A stretch of DNA of 34,670 nt from an uncultured Alteromonadales bacterium (GCA_937864365.1 CALMJT010000134.1:1-34670), one strand, 5' to 3'. Shown: positions 1 through 8,631, counted from the first letter of the stretch. Notes: generated by a model not told the origin, from the sequence alone. Made by a program: numbers and translations.

Positions 1-931
1 GTTCAACATTAACGCCTTCTTGGCCGCCAGCCAAATCGCTAATGGCGCGAATAATAATCCAATCAATATCATTGACATAAGCCACATGCGCCACAGAAGC
101 CGATTCCATTTCGGTGACTTCGGCGTTAAATACTTCTCTTACCCATTTGCGATATTCGCGATTATCTAAAAAGACTGAACCGGTTACGCCGTTACCGCCA
201 ACCGTTAATACGGCTTCACGTTCATCCAATACTTTTTGTGTTGGCATGTTGGCAATAGCCTTTTTGGCCGCGTCGAGTAAACGCGGTGTTGCCGAAAAAT
301 AGGCTTTATCTTCTGGCTTTTCTTGGCCTTCTTTAATGACTACCACTTCATCTGGGTGAACGTAACCAAACGATTTGTAGTTGGGTAAATGAGGGTCTTT
401 TTGACGGCGATTGTCTTGATCGTCTAAAAATTTGCGGTAGTAGTTTGGTAATAAATATTCACCGGGATTTTCTGGGTCGGGATTAATGTAAACGCTTTCA
501 TCGTGGTAGTACCAACGCTCGGGAACAATCACATCTCCGGGTTGCCATTGGGGATTTACCGCTCCGGCAATGCCCATGTAAACCACTTGTTTTATGGGAA
601 AGTAATCAAACGCCATTTGCATAGACATAGCAGCATTGGCGATGCTCATGCCTGTGGCAAACACTAAAATCGGCTGATCACGAAATTTACCCAAACGATA
701 GGTAACGCCTTTAAATTTTAAGGTGCTATCGATATTGGCTTCGCCGTGATTTTGCAGCGTTTTTAAAATGCCATTCAATTCTGGCTCGTAAGCCACTACA
801 ACGGCGGTAAATTCAGGCGTTTGGCCGGAGAATTTTTTGGGGCCAAAGGTTTCAGGAACCTCTTTTGAGCCACAAGCCGTAATCAAAAGCGTAATGCTCA
901 GTAAAACACAGTATTTGTAGGCTTTAATCAT
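1..931 (-). CDS. MTA/SAH nucleosidase-family lipoprotein (3' end outside window)
   Basis: At least 310 codons are open from an ATG at 931 to the window edge, and the C-terminus lies outside. The N-terminus is a lipoprotein signal: a short basic start, a hydrophobic stretch, then LITAC followed by GS, so Cys20 or so is the likely lipidated residue. The body belongs to the PNP/UDP phosphorylase superfamily. Near the visible end are TEMESASVAH and, about 25 residues on, RAISDLAGG. These match the nucleoside-binding Met-Glu and catalytic Asp motifs of 5'-methylthioadenosine/S-adenosylhomocysteine nucleosidases. The cytosolic enzyme is about 230 residues, so this protein is clearly longer and also exported. 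It would hydrolyse nucleosides at the periplasmic face of a membrane. The exact substrate cannot be told from sequence. It stands alone, facing away from a 500-bp gap. Confidence 0.8.
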   Translation of the reverse strand, partial: MIKAYKYCVLLSITLLITACGSKEVPETFGPKKFSGQTPEFTAVVVAYEPELNGILKTLQNHGEANIDSTLKFKGVTYRLGKFRDQPILVFATGMSIANAAMSMQMAFDYFPIKQVVYMGIAGAVNPQWQPGDVIVPERWYYHDESVYINPDPENPGEYLLPNYYRKFLDDQDNRRQKDPHLPNYKSFGYVHPDEVVVIKEGQEKPEDKAYFSATPRLLDAAKKAIANMPTQKVLDEREAVLTVGGNGVTGSVFLDNREYRKWVREVFNAEVTEMESASVAHVAYVNDIDWIIIRAISDLAGGQEGVNVE

Positions 932-1134
932 AGAGTTATCCGTATTTGTGATTGGTTTTCAGTTATGACGACTGATTATGGTGACTCCAGACTAGAATGG
1001 TGATTATTTTTTTGAATGACTTTAAAAGCCGTGTTCTGAAAAATAGTGTTTACAAAAATAGGTTGTTTTACAAAAAACAGAATGAGGCTTCAGAGGAGCA
1101 TCGGTAGGGTTTTTTAACGACAGTTAAAAACTAG

Positions 1135-1304
1135 AGAAAACTTCGACTAACCGAGACAAGAGTTTTCTGCGGTCTAAGGATAAACCGTTCATTTCAGGAA
1201 CGATAGGTGATTAAAATTGTGCTGAAATCTGTGAAGGAATTTTAAATCACATGTTCAATTTCTGTTCTCTGATTAAATTATGGATAAGTTAGTCAGAGGT
1301 TCTT
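1135..1304 (+). repeat. Multi-hairpin repeat, copy R1 (divergent)
   Basis: About 170 bp, the most divergent of the long copies. H1 keeps AGAAAACT/AGTTTTCT arms with a longer loop. H2 has a changed stem (CGGTCTA/TAAACCG instead of CGACACA/TGTGTCG) around the same AGGA loop. H3 and H4 are weakened, and H5 is CTCTGATTAA/TTAGTCAGAG. The flanking genes are both on the minus strand. Confidence 0.75.
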
Positions 1305-1387
1305 AACGTTAAATAAATGACGAAGGTCTAATTTATTCGGAAAAAGCAAAGACTTTGAATAGGTGTTTACTCCGGTATTAATAACAG

Positions 1388-1412
1388 AAACTCCGGCAAT
1401 ACCGGAGTTTTT
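1388..1412. terminator. GC-rich hairpin with T run, downstream of the phosphatase gene
   Basis: AAACTCCGG and CCGGAGTTT (9-bp arms, 5-nt loop) are followed on the plus strand by TT. The right arm can instead pair with ACTCCGGTATT at 1369-1379 through AATACCGGAGT (1398-1408), so two mutually exclusive stems exist. It lies 20 bp past the phosphatase stop codon, but the T run is better on the plus strand, so its direction is uncertain. Confidence 0.5.
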
Positions 1413-1430
1413 AAGTTTTGCGCAAATCGA

Positions 1431-3296
1431 TTAACTGTACTGTTCTAACTTATGTTTACCGGCTTGGCATTGATAGGTTGGCCCTTGAATTGGCTGATAT
1501 TCTTTGGTTTTAACAGTGCTGACAAATTGCCATTGGTTAATGGCCGCTTCTGGCGTTAATTCTAGAAGCATCCAACCGCGTTGATGACTATTTTGGTAAC
1601 GCAGGTTTTTATTAATTTTTACCAAACGTTCAGAGAGCTGCTCTGGCGAGGTTGTAGAAATATAATTTTCCATTCCCGGAGAGCTTACGCTAGACGTTGC
1701 AAACTCCACAGCGACGGAATCTGATTCGCCGTCGGGAATTAAATCGAACGCCCAAGCATTGTGGGTATCGCCTGCCAAACTTACGGCATTTACCGCGTGG
1801 TTTTTCAATAATTGCAGGTAGCGTTGTCGTGCAACATTGTAGCCGTCCCAAGCATCGGTATTAAATGGAATACCCATTTGGCCTAAAAGAATAATGGCAT
1901 TGATGATGTTGGCTGGAATGGAGGCTTTGCCAGACAAGATGTCGCGTACATCGGGAATTAAGACTTCGCCGGTTAATACCTGCTGCCCCAGAATTTGCCA
2001 TGTGGCGCCGCGTTGTTTGGATTCATCCAGTGTGTTTTCGAGCCAGGCCTCTTGGGCTTTACCCAGTAGGTTGCGCTGTGGATTATTGAGGAGCTTTTCG
2101 CGAACTTGTTTTGCGTCGGGTAAAAATGCCCAGCCAGCAGGCAGGTTTTTAGGATCAAGTGCGGTAATGGTTTCCCAATCTAAAATTGGTGTCGGTGGAT
2201 TTTTGGTAAGATCAAAAGGCACTGTAATCATTTGAATGTGTGCAGGATCAACCTTTGCCATTTGATCAGCGCTTAGCACTGGTACGCCTGGGCCACCGGT
2301 GGATACCGAAGAAACATCAAAAGGAATTTGTCGCCAAATCATTTCTTGTAAATAGTCGATGGGTTTGTCACGACCAATCACTCGGGTGTCGAGCATGATT
2401 AGATCGGCGAGATTACCAATTTTAAAGTTACGGTAGGTAATGGCTGTATTTTCGTTATTTTCTGGATCGCGAATCGGCAACCACTCTCGATAGGCCTGAA
2501 TTGCATAGGCTTTGCGTTGTTCCCAATCGCCCTCGTCGGGTTGGTGGTTTTCTGCGCCGCCCATCCACGCGTCGTTAGCAAGTTCGTGATCGTCCCAAAC
2601 GCAAATAAACGGCGTTTTAGCGTGTAGCTTTTGTAACGACGGATCGCGTCTGTACAAGCTGTAGCGTTGACGATAATCATCAAGCACTAACAGTTCCCCG
2701 GGTGGTAAGAGTTTGCGTTGCTGGCCGACTAAATCGGGATCATTGTATTTTTCAACATTGTATTCGTAGATGTAATCGCCCAAATGCACCACGGCAACAA
2801 GATCGTCTTGCTTACTGATTTCTTCGTAAACGTTGAAATAACCAAAACCAAAGTTGGAGCAAGATACAACCGCGAATTTTGCGGAATCTATGTCACCTTC
2901 GGGCAGAGTTTTGGTTTGGCCCACCGGGCTTAGGGTTTGACCAACATTAAAACGGTAGTAGTAGGTTGTATTAGGCTTTAGCGCTTTAACGTCTATTTTA
3001 ACGGTGTAGTCGCGTTCTGCACTGGTAGAAACGCTGTCTTCAAAAACAATGTTATTGAAGTTTGGTTGTGTAGAAACCTGCCAAACGACGTTGATCGCAT
3101 CCTGTGGTGTTTCGGTGGTGGGTGTAACGCGAGTCCATAAAATTACCGAGTCGGACAGCGGATCGCCACTGGCGACGCCATGATCAAAGCTTACCGACGG
3201 TTGATCGATGGGGGAGGTGCATCCGGGTAATAATGCAGCGCTACTGGCTGCTGCCGAAACAGAGGTAAGAAATTGGCGGCGATTAAGTTTTGGCAT
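1431..3296 (-). CDS. phoD: PhoD-family alkaline phosphatase/phosphodiesterase (Tat-exported)
   Basis: 621 residues. The N-terminus has a twin-arginine signal (RRQFL at residues 6-10) ending in a lipobox-like LLPGC (Cys26), so it is exported folded and may be lipid-anchored. The PhoD N-terminal domain is recognised by FDHGVASGDP and ILWTRVTP (residues 37-60). The metallophosphatase domain follows: VVSCSNFG with Cys146, the usual iron ligand of PhoD; HLGDYIYEY with Asp174; VWDDHELAND around 235; and LAGDTHNAW around 510. PhoD enzymes use Fe3+ and Ca2+ to release phosphate from mono- and diesters. Start: the ATG at 3296 gives a perfect Tat signal. It lies downstream of a TonB-dependent receptor on the same strand, but a terminator-like hairpin lies between them, so it may have its own promoter. 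A single TTGTCAT heptamer (3414-3420, minus strand) is too little to call a Pho box. Confidence 0.92.
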   Translation of the reverse strand: MPKLNRRQFLTSVSAAASSAALLPGCTSPIDQPSVSFDHGVASGDPLSDSVILWTRVTPTTETPQDAINVVWQVSTQPNFNNIVFEDSVSTSAERDYTVKIDVKALKPNTTYYYRFNVGQTLSPVGQTKTLPEGDIDSAKFAVVSCSNFGFGYFNVYEEISKQDDLVAVVHLGDYIYEYNVEKYNDPDLVGQQRKLLPPGELLVLDDYRQRYSLYRRDPSLQKLHAKTPFICVWDDHELANDAWMGGAENHQPDEGDWEQRKAYAIQAYREWLPIRDPENNENTAITYRNFKIGNLADLIMLDTRVIGRDKPIDYLQEMIWRQIPFDVSSVSTGGPGVPVLSADQMAKVDPAHIQMITVPFDLTKNPPTPILDWETITALDPKNLPAGWAFLPDAKQVREKLLNNPQRNLLGKAQEAWLENTLDESKQRGATWQILGQQVLTGEVLIPDVRDILSGKASIPANIINAIILLGQMGIPFNTDAWDGYNVARQRYLQLLKNHAVNAVSLAGDTHNAWAFDLIPDGESDSVAVEFATSSVSSPGMENYISTTSPEQLSERLVKINKNLRYQNSHQRGWMLLELTPEAAINQWQFVSTVKTKEYQPIQGPTYQCQAGKHKLEQYS

Positions 3297-3423
3297 AACA
3301 CGTCTCTACAATACAGGCAGAAAAAATACGGGCAGAAAAATGCGCGAATAATTCTGAAAAAATTTGTGCACAAGTCACCGGCACTTCATTCAGAATTTTT
3401 TGAAGATTAAACGATGACAATGG

Positions 3424-3465
3424 TAAAAATAAAATGCCCAGAGTCTTTATTTTCGACACTGGGCA
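3424..3465 (-). terminator. Rho-independent terminator after the TonB receptor gene
   Basis: Read on the minus strand, TGCCCAGTGTC pairs with GACTCTGGGCA (11 bp, one mismatch), followed by TTTTATTTTTA. It lies about 170 bp past the receptor stop codon and 130 bp before the phosphatase start, so the two genes are probably separate transcription units. Confidence 0.75.
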
Positions 3466-3554
3466 CAGAGCAATTTTTACAGGTTTAACGTTGAGAACCT
3501 TTAATTCACCCAATAGAGTGCCGCTAAAGGAACCGAAATTGAGCGGATTTTTTC

Positions 3555-3631
3555 AATGGTTATCCTGCAATTTCTGCCCTCTGATTAACTTCTCTCAGAT
3601 TTAACCGGAGATCAGTTAATCAGGCGTTCTT
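3555..3631 (+). repeat. Multi-hairpin repeat, copy R2 (half copy)
   Basis: Only the H5 end is recognisable: a CAATTTCT-like arm, then CTGATTAAC/GTTAATCAG arms with a longer loop. It lies just downstream of the TonB receptor stop codon, in the same orientation relative to transcription as R1. Confidence 0.6.
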
Positions 3632-3635
3632 ATTC

Positions 3636-5933
3636 TTAGAAGAAGCGTTTGGTTGCTTGGATTCCAAGAATTTGTGGAGCGCCCTCAACAAATGTTGGGT
3701 AACCAAATACATCGCCGGTGTTACCCGCGTCGATGATGTATTCTTTATCAAACAGGTTATTGGCGAAAAGCTCCACCGACCAGTTTTCATCAAGCGCTGC
3801 GATACCGAAGCGTAGGTTAACCAAACTTACTGCGCTTTCTTCAAATTCGTTTTCAATGTCGAAGAAGACATCATCACGATATACCCAGCTACCACTGGAA
3901 GTGAATTGCAGAGCGTCACTCAACGGACGACGATAAATGTAGCTAATTGCCCCGGTGGTTTCTGGTTGTAAACGGAATTGGTTGCCTGCGAACTCACCGT
4001 TTTGAGCGTCATCATCAATTTCAGCATCAATATAAGCAAAGTTTGCCAAAAGAGTTAAATGCGCATCAACCTGCCAAGTGACATCGGTTTCTAAACCAAC
4101 GTTTGATGCATCACCAGCGTTTTGTGGAACTCGCTGACCGGCGTCGTTAAGAACGGTAACTTGGAAGTTTTCGTAATCTTGGTAAAAGGTGGCAACAGAG
4201 TAGCTCAAACGTTTGTCGAGCAAGCTGCCTTTGATACCAATTTCAAAGTTGGTAATTTCTTCTGAAGGAATTAGGTTTTCTCGGCCCTCTGAGAAGTCCA
4301 ATACTTCAGAGCGTTCACCTTCTGCCCAGCTCGCATAAACACTAAAGTTGTCGTTCACATCGTAGCGAATGTTGATGCGTGGCAGGATCACGGTATCGTC
4401 GGTGTCACCACCAATGGTTGCGCCACCGGTGTTAAACATGGCGCCGCCGAATAAATCTAACGGAATGCCCAGTGCTAAAAGTGTGGCTTCATCAAGACCG
4501 GTTGCGGCCTGTGTTGCAGCAGATACCAAAACAGAAACCGGTAAGTTTGAGGTGTAGGTTGATTCACGTTGTTCATCAACGTAGCGAATACCGGCGGTGA
4601 TTTCGAGTTTCTCGGTGAGCTGGTAAGAAACGTCGGCAAACACCGAAGTTGCTTGGTTATCGGCACTGTTCGAGAAAAATGCTTCGTAAGGAAGTTGATT
4701 AACAAGACCACCGGTTGCAAGGGAGGTCGTCACTGACGCGCAACCCGGAATGCCAGCGCCTGCAAAAGCACCAACGCAGCTTAAGAACAGACCTTCTTCG
4801 GTAGCGATTGGTACGGTTTGCGTGGCTTGCTCATCGAAATAGCTCAAGCCAAAAAAGCCGGTTAAACGATCGCCACTGAAGTTAAAACGGAATTCGTGGC
4901 TGTTTTGATCACCATCAGCAGCTTCGCCAAAGTTTAAGAATTCGAAAGACGTACCGTCGGCATCAAAGACTTCTACCGAGTCATGGTCACGATAGGCGCC
5001 TATGTAGGTAAATGCCCACTCATCGTTAATGTCCCATTTTACAGTGGCATTAAAGTCGTTGGTTTCGCGATCCACACCAACTTCGTTGTCGCCTAAGTTG
5101 GTGGAATCAAGCACGCTAATGAATGCGTTGTCGGTAAATAGCAGCTCTTCAGCGACGAAACCTGTACCCGGATCATCGGCATCTTCGTAGTTGTATACAA
5201 AATCGATGGTTAGGTTATCGTTAGGTGTAATGCGAACGCTTGGGCGAATGGCGAAGCGCTCGTAGCCGTTGAGGTCGTCACCGGCATTATTTTCTGTGTA
5301 GCCGTCGCGTTCACGCGAAAGTATCGCAAGACGACCTTGAACCAATGAGTTACCACCGGTCACGAAACCGGTAACTTCTTGTGTGTCGAATTCGCCAGCG
5401 CGAGCGGTAATTTCAGCTTCAAATTCTTCTTGCGGCTTGGCGGTGATAAAGCTGATGGCTCCGATGGATGCAGCGGTGCCAAACAAAGTGGCCTGTGGAC
5501 CTTTAACAACCTCAACGCGTTCCATGTCGTAAACTTCGAAATACGAACCGCGCGAGCGAGAAACATCGGCGCCGTTTAAATACACCGAAACACGTGGCGC
5601 AATGGGGGCGCCGCCGTCGTCTGAGGTGATGCCGCGAATGACATAACCATTGTTGTTAACGCTTTGCTGTTGAACTACAAGCCCGGGAATTAGATCGGAA
5701 AGCTCATCGAATTGATCAATACCGAGTTCGTCGAGTGTGCTGCCACTTAATGCCGAAATGGTGATAGGAACATCCTGAATACTTTGCTCACGCTTTTGCG
5801 CGGTAACGACAATTTCAACCAATTCTTCTTTTTTCTGGGGGGCTGATTGAGCAAAGGTTTGGTTGGCAAGAGTAATAGCAGATAGCAGGCTAAGTGCCAC
5901 AACTGAACGAGCTGGGAACATGAGGTACCTCAA
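3636..5933 (-). CDS. TonB-dependent outer-membrane receptor
   Basis: 765 residues. A signal peptide is cleaved near residue 28 (TFA/QS). A TonB-box-like EIVVTAQKRE (about 40-49) is followed by a plug domain (SIQDVPITISALSG, LIPGLVVQQ, YVIRGITSDDGG) and a 22-strand-type barrel ending in Phe, as usual for outer-membrane porins. The domain style is that of the large TonB receptor group of marine gammaproteobacteria, where substrates range from siderophores to glycans and organophosphates. The downstream PhoD phosphatase and the upstream Pho-box-like array suggest uptake of a phosphorus-containing compound. That substrate is inferred, not read from the protein. Start: the ATG at 5933 has GAGG six bases upstream. 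Confidence 0.9.
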   Translation of the reverse strand: MRYLMFPARSVVALSLLSAITLANQTFAQSAPQKKEELVEIVVTAQKREQSIQDVPITISALSGSTLDELGIDQFDELSDLIPGLVVQQQSVNNNGYVIRGITSDDGGAPIAPRVSVYLNGADVSRSRGSYFEVYDMERVEVVKGPQATLFGTAASIGAISFITAKPQEEFEAEITARAGEFDTQEVTGFVTGGNSLVQGRLAILSRERDGYTENNAGDDLNGYERFAIRPSVRITPNDNLTIDFVYNYEDADDPGTGFVAEELLFTDNAFISVLDSTNLGDNEVGVDRETNDFNATVKWDINDEWAFTYIGAYRDHDSVEVFDADGTSFEFLNFGEAADGDQNSHEFRFNFSGDRLTGFFGLSYFDEQATQTVPIATEEGLFLSCVGAFAGAGIPGCASVTTSLATGGLVNQLPYEAFFSNSADNQATSVFADVSYQLTEKLEITAGIRYVDEQRESTYTSNLPVSVLVSAATQAATGLDEATLLALGIPLDLFGGAMFNTGGATIGGDTDDTVILPRINIRYDVNDNFSVYASWAEGERSEVLDFSEGRENLIPSEEITNFEIGIKGSLLDKRLSYSVATFYQDYENFQVTVLNDAGQRVPQNAGDASNVGLETDVTWQVDAHLTLLANFAYIDAEIDDDAQNGEFAGNQFRLQPETTGAISYIYRRPLSDALQFTSSGSWVYRDDVFFDIENEFEESAVSLVNLRFGIAALDENWSVELFANNLFDKEYIIDAGNTGDVFGYPTFVEGAPQILGIQATKRFF

Positions 5934-6486
5934 ATTCTGATTTATTGTGTAGTTATAAAAGAGCGATACTTTGCGACAAAATTGCTACAGTATTGCGACA
6001 AAAATCAAGATAAACCAGTAAATTCTTATACGAACTGTACTTTTATGCACTGGTTTCAAAATTCGCAAATTTCTGGCGCAAATTAGTTCAAAAATCGGCT
6101 TTAAATTTCGTACAAAAGTTTATCGTTCATACATTTCAGTTTTCAGCACATTAATCAGCGACAAGGTATTTTAGTGCTCAATAGTGCTAATTTTTGTTGG
6201 GTTAGGTTATCAATAGAGTAATTTTCGACAGTATTGGCTGAATTAATCGCCATTGATCGTTCAATGGTCAACGATTACAGATATACATTTTGGGATATGC
6301 TATTAAAATCAAGCTGATGTGGTACAAGCTTTTAGTACTAGAATAGATGCACGAATTGTTTACGGGGTTTTACACTCAATAGACGACTTTTCAAGAGATA
6401 TTGATGTCTCACGACAGTATCCAAAATCATCGAGTGGATTTTTTCATCGATGGACAATAACAAACAACCAGTAGGAGTGACGTGGC
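5934..6486. promoter_or_regulatory. Divergent promoter region, TonB receptor / YceI-like gene
   Basis: 553 bp between divergent genes. The receptor-proximal part holds the Pho-box-like array (5973-6001) and a TATAAC -10 candidate. The middle holds an imperfect inverted repeat (AATCG-CCATTGA/TCAATGG-CGATT, 6245-6276), and the YceI side shows a short GAGA/TCTC repeat. I see no clear sigma-70 promoter for the plus-strand gene and no ORF worth calling. Confidence 0.55.
5973..6001 (-). promoter_or_regulatory. Triple Pho-box-like array upstream of the TonB receptor
   Basis: On the minus strand three heptamers, TTGTCGC, CTGTAGC and TTGTCGC, are separated by exactly 4 nt each (AATA, AATT), giving the 11-bp spacing of PhoB sites (consensus CTGTCAT, 4 nt, CTGTCAY; TTGTCAC is a natural variant). 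A TATAAC -10 candidate lies 15 nt downstream (5952-5957), close to the geometry of PhoB-activated promoters, where the Pho box replaces the -35. The third residue group (CGC for CAC) deviates from the enteric consensus. Confidence 0.6.
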
Positions 6487-7086
6487 ATGATTCATACAAC
6501 TAAAAAGTTCGCGAAAATGTTTACTGTAGCGGGCTTAGGCGCGGCGGCATTGTTGTCTGCATCGCTTGCGAGTGCAGAAATGAGTTTGGACAAAGGCCTA
6601 TCTCAGTTAACTTTTTTGACGACTAAAAACTCTGCGGTAACTGAGGCTCATACCTTTAAAAATATTGTGGGTACTATTTCTGACGATGGTAAGGTGACCG
6701 TAGATATCGACTTAACCAGTGTTGATACCGCAATTGCAATTCGCGATGAGAGAATGCAGAATATTTTATTTGAAACGGCTAAATTCGCGACAGCAACATT
6801 TACCGCAGATGTGTCGGCCGTACTTGCTGAAGTCAATCAAAAAAGTATTGCTAAGGCGACTGTAGAAGGCGAGCTTTCTTTACACGGTAAAACTGTACCG
6901 GTAACTTTTGACGTTTTAGCCAATGAAATGGAAACCGGTGTTGTGGTTTCTACATTAAAACCAACCATGATTAAAGCAGATCAATTTGATTTGTTGGCAG
7001 GCGTACAACAACTTCAAGAAATTGCTAAGTTAAACAGTATTACTCCGGTTGTTCCTACGTCGTTTGTATTAACATTTAAAAATTAA
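6487..7086 (+). CDS. YceI-family periplasmic protein
   Basis: 199 residues with a Sec signal peptide cleaved after about residue 30 (ASLASA/EM). The mature part shows the YceI lipocalin-like pattern: LTFLTTKNSAVTEAHTFKNI near the start, VDIDLTSVDTAIAIRDERM in the middle, FETAKFATATF, then GELSLHGKTVPVTFDV. YceI-like barrels bind polyisoprenoids or other amphiphiles in the periplasm. The ligand here is unknown. The ATG at 6487 has AGGAG nine bases upstream. The gene is monocistronic, with a terminator 10 bp downstream, and is divergent from the TonB receptor. Confidence 0.85.
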   Translation: MIHTTKKFAKMFTVAGLGAAALLSASLASAEMSLDKGLSQLTFLTTKNSAVTEAHTFKNIVGTISDDGKVTVDIDLTSVDTAIAIRDERMQNILFETAKFATATFTADVSAVLAEVNQKSIAKATVEGELSLHGKTVPVTFDVLANEMETGVVVSTLKPTMIKADQFDLLAGVQQLQEIAKLNSITPVVPTSFVLTFKN

Positions 7087-7096
7087 TACGGCATAT

Positions 7097-7125
7097 GTGG
7101 GAGTTATTCACTCCCACACGCTTTT
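7097..7125 (+). terminator. Rho-independent terminator after the YceI-like gene
   Basis: GTGGGAGT and ACTCCCAC (8-bp perfect arms, 5-nt loop) are followed by ACGCTTTTA. It sits between convergent genes, 10 bp past the YceI-like stop codon. Confidence 0.8.
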
Positions 7126-7141
7126 ACCAAATTACAGTTGT

Positions 7142-8446
7142 TTACAGCGCTTTAAATTCCGCCAAGGCTTTGTGGAATTCGCTAATAATACTAATACCGG
7201 GCGCAAAATCGTTGGTCATTACCTTGGCTAGTGCCGGAATATCTCGATAACCGGGCATTCCTTCAATATTGTTACTGAGCATTCTTAGGTGAACATTGGC
7301 GGTTATTAAAACATCGCAGTAATTTGGAATTTCTTGCTCAGAGTCGTACAACCAGTTACCACCGTTTTTAATACTTTCCAAAATGATGGTTGGAATTTTC
7401 CAGAAATTTAAAATTTTTTCGGTAATTTTTACGGAGTATTTCTCTGCGATATTTTGAACTTTACTGAGTTCATTGACATCGTCGACAAATTCGCTCACGT
7501 ATTGATAGGTTACAAGGTCACCTAAACGAAATAATAATCCACATAAAAAGGCGGTGTCTGGATTTAAATTGCAGTTGACGTGTACAGCAATAATTTTTGC
7601 TAAAATTGCTCTTTCTAACGATTTTTCCCAAGACGAATAAAATAATTGCCGCAATAAAGAAGACGGTGTTTCAAATAGCTCTTTACTGGAGTAATAAAAT
7701 ACTAAGCTTTTTGTAGTATTTCGCCCTAATCTAGAAATAGCGTCTTCGATGGTTGAGGTGCTTTCTAGTCCCTTGTATAAAGCGCTGTTTGATGCGGCAA
7801 TTAATTTTGTGGCAATAGATGTATCGTAAGAAATAATATAAGCAATTTCTCGGTTTTTAGTTTCTGCATCTTCACAGGCAATGCGAACTTTTTCGGCGAC
7901 CTCGGGAAGCGTTGGAATAATTAAGGCGCCGCGCTCAATTTCTCTTTGTACCTTTTCAAGAAGAGTTTCTTGGTTAAAGTGGCCAATAACCACAATCTCT
8001 TCGTGATCCCACTCAGAACTTTTTTTGGCTTGCTCAAAAATAGACTCAACAAAATTATGCGGTAGTTTTAAAAATCGACCTGTGATGCTCTTGGTGATGG
8101 CTTTGTAGCGTATCGGGCGCAAATACGCCAAGGGTTTAAGTGCACGTGCGGTGCCGCTGGTAATTAGCGATTCTCTGCCGTCATCAGCAATGATTTTTAC
8201 TGCACCTTGAATTAAGTAGTAATCGTGTGCGTCGTCACTTTCGTTGTCGAAAAGAACCAAGTTCTGACCGAGTTCAATAATTTGGGCAAAGCTCATAGCA
8301 AGAATTAAGGTAGATTCTTGAACATGATCAAAGGGTGTTAAGGTGCTGAGATATTCGCGATTAAAAACCTGTGTAGAATTATCTTCACGCCTAGATTTGA
8401 TAGTGTTTTCAGGCTTTTTTTCGCGACGGAAGTATTTCGTAAGCAT
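7142..8446 (-). CDS. HDOD-domain protein with N-terminal cNMP-like domain
   Basis: 434 residues from the ATG at 8446. The frame stays open to a TTG at 8458, but that codon has no ribosome site, so I prefer the ATG. Residues roughly 40-150 resemble a cyclic-nucleotide-binding fold (FDNESDDAHDYYLIQGAVKII, then SGTARALKPLAYLRP), without an obvious intact phosphate-binding cassette. From about 175 a HDOD domain follows: IIPTLPEVAEKVR, ISYDTSIATKLIAASNSALY, STIEDAISRLGRNTTKSLV. HDOD lacks the metal-binding HD residues of true phosphodiesterases and acts as a signalling module. The likely role is intracellular regulation (motility, biofilm or stress); the target is unknown. It is followed by the convergent YceI terminator and preceded by two copies of the dispersed repeat. 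Confidence 0.85.
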   Translation of the reverse strand: MLTKYFRREKKPENTIKSRREDNSTQVFNREYLSTLTPFDHVQESTLILAMSFAQIIELGQNLVLFDNESDDAHDYYLIQGAVKIIADDGRESLITSGTARALKPLAYLRPIRYKAITKSITGRFLKLPHNFVESIFEQAKKSSEWDHEEIVVIGHFNQETLLEKVQREIERGALIIPTLPEVAEKVRIACEDAETKNREIAYIISYDTSIATKLIAASNSALYKGLESTSTIEDAISRLGRNTTKSLVFYYSSKELFETPSSLLRQLFYSSWEKSLERAILAKIIAVHVNCNLNPDTAFLCGLLFRLGDLVTYQYVSEFVDDVNELSKVQNIAEKYSVKITEKILNFWKIPTIILESIKNGGNWLYDSEQEIPNYCDVLITANVHLRMLSNNIEGMPGYRDIPALAKVMTNDFAPGISIISEFHKALAEFKAL

Positions 8447-8478
8447 GTTGGTTCTCAAGCTACATCAGTGGTTACTAA

Positions 8479-8631
8479 AGGAAACTCTGATTAACCTAGA
8501 GTTTCTCGCGACACAAGGATGTGTCGTCAATTTCAAGAACTATAAGTGATTGAAATTGTGAAGAAATTGGAAATCGCATTTTCAATTTCTGTACTCTGAT
8601 TAAATCATGGATGAGTTAATCAGAGATTCCT
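8479..8631 (+). repeat. Multi-hairpin repeat, copy R3 (full, 153 bp)
   Basis: Full copy with all five hairpins. The H4 region is identical to R5 (13-bp stem, CGC loop). It is flanked by AA on both sides within CTAAAG (8475-8480 and 8630-8635). It sits directly upstream of the HDOD gene and could be read as part of that gene's leader. Confidence 0.9.

Larger units (their letters stand above)
932..1430. other. Intergenic region with repeat copy and hairpins
   Basis: This 500-bp gap between two minus-strand genes contains no convincing ORF. It holds a divergent copy of the dispersed multi-hairpin repeat (1135-1304), an 8-bp inverted repeat (TTTTTAAC/GTTAAAAA, 1111-1130) just before it, and GC-rich hairpins at 1369-1412 downstream of the phosphatase gene. 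Confidence 0.6.

Noticed and set aside
8447-8458. Upstream TTG start for the HDOD gene
   Set aside because: It adds only four codons and has no Shine-Dalgarno sequence; the ATG at 8446 is preferred.
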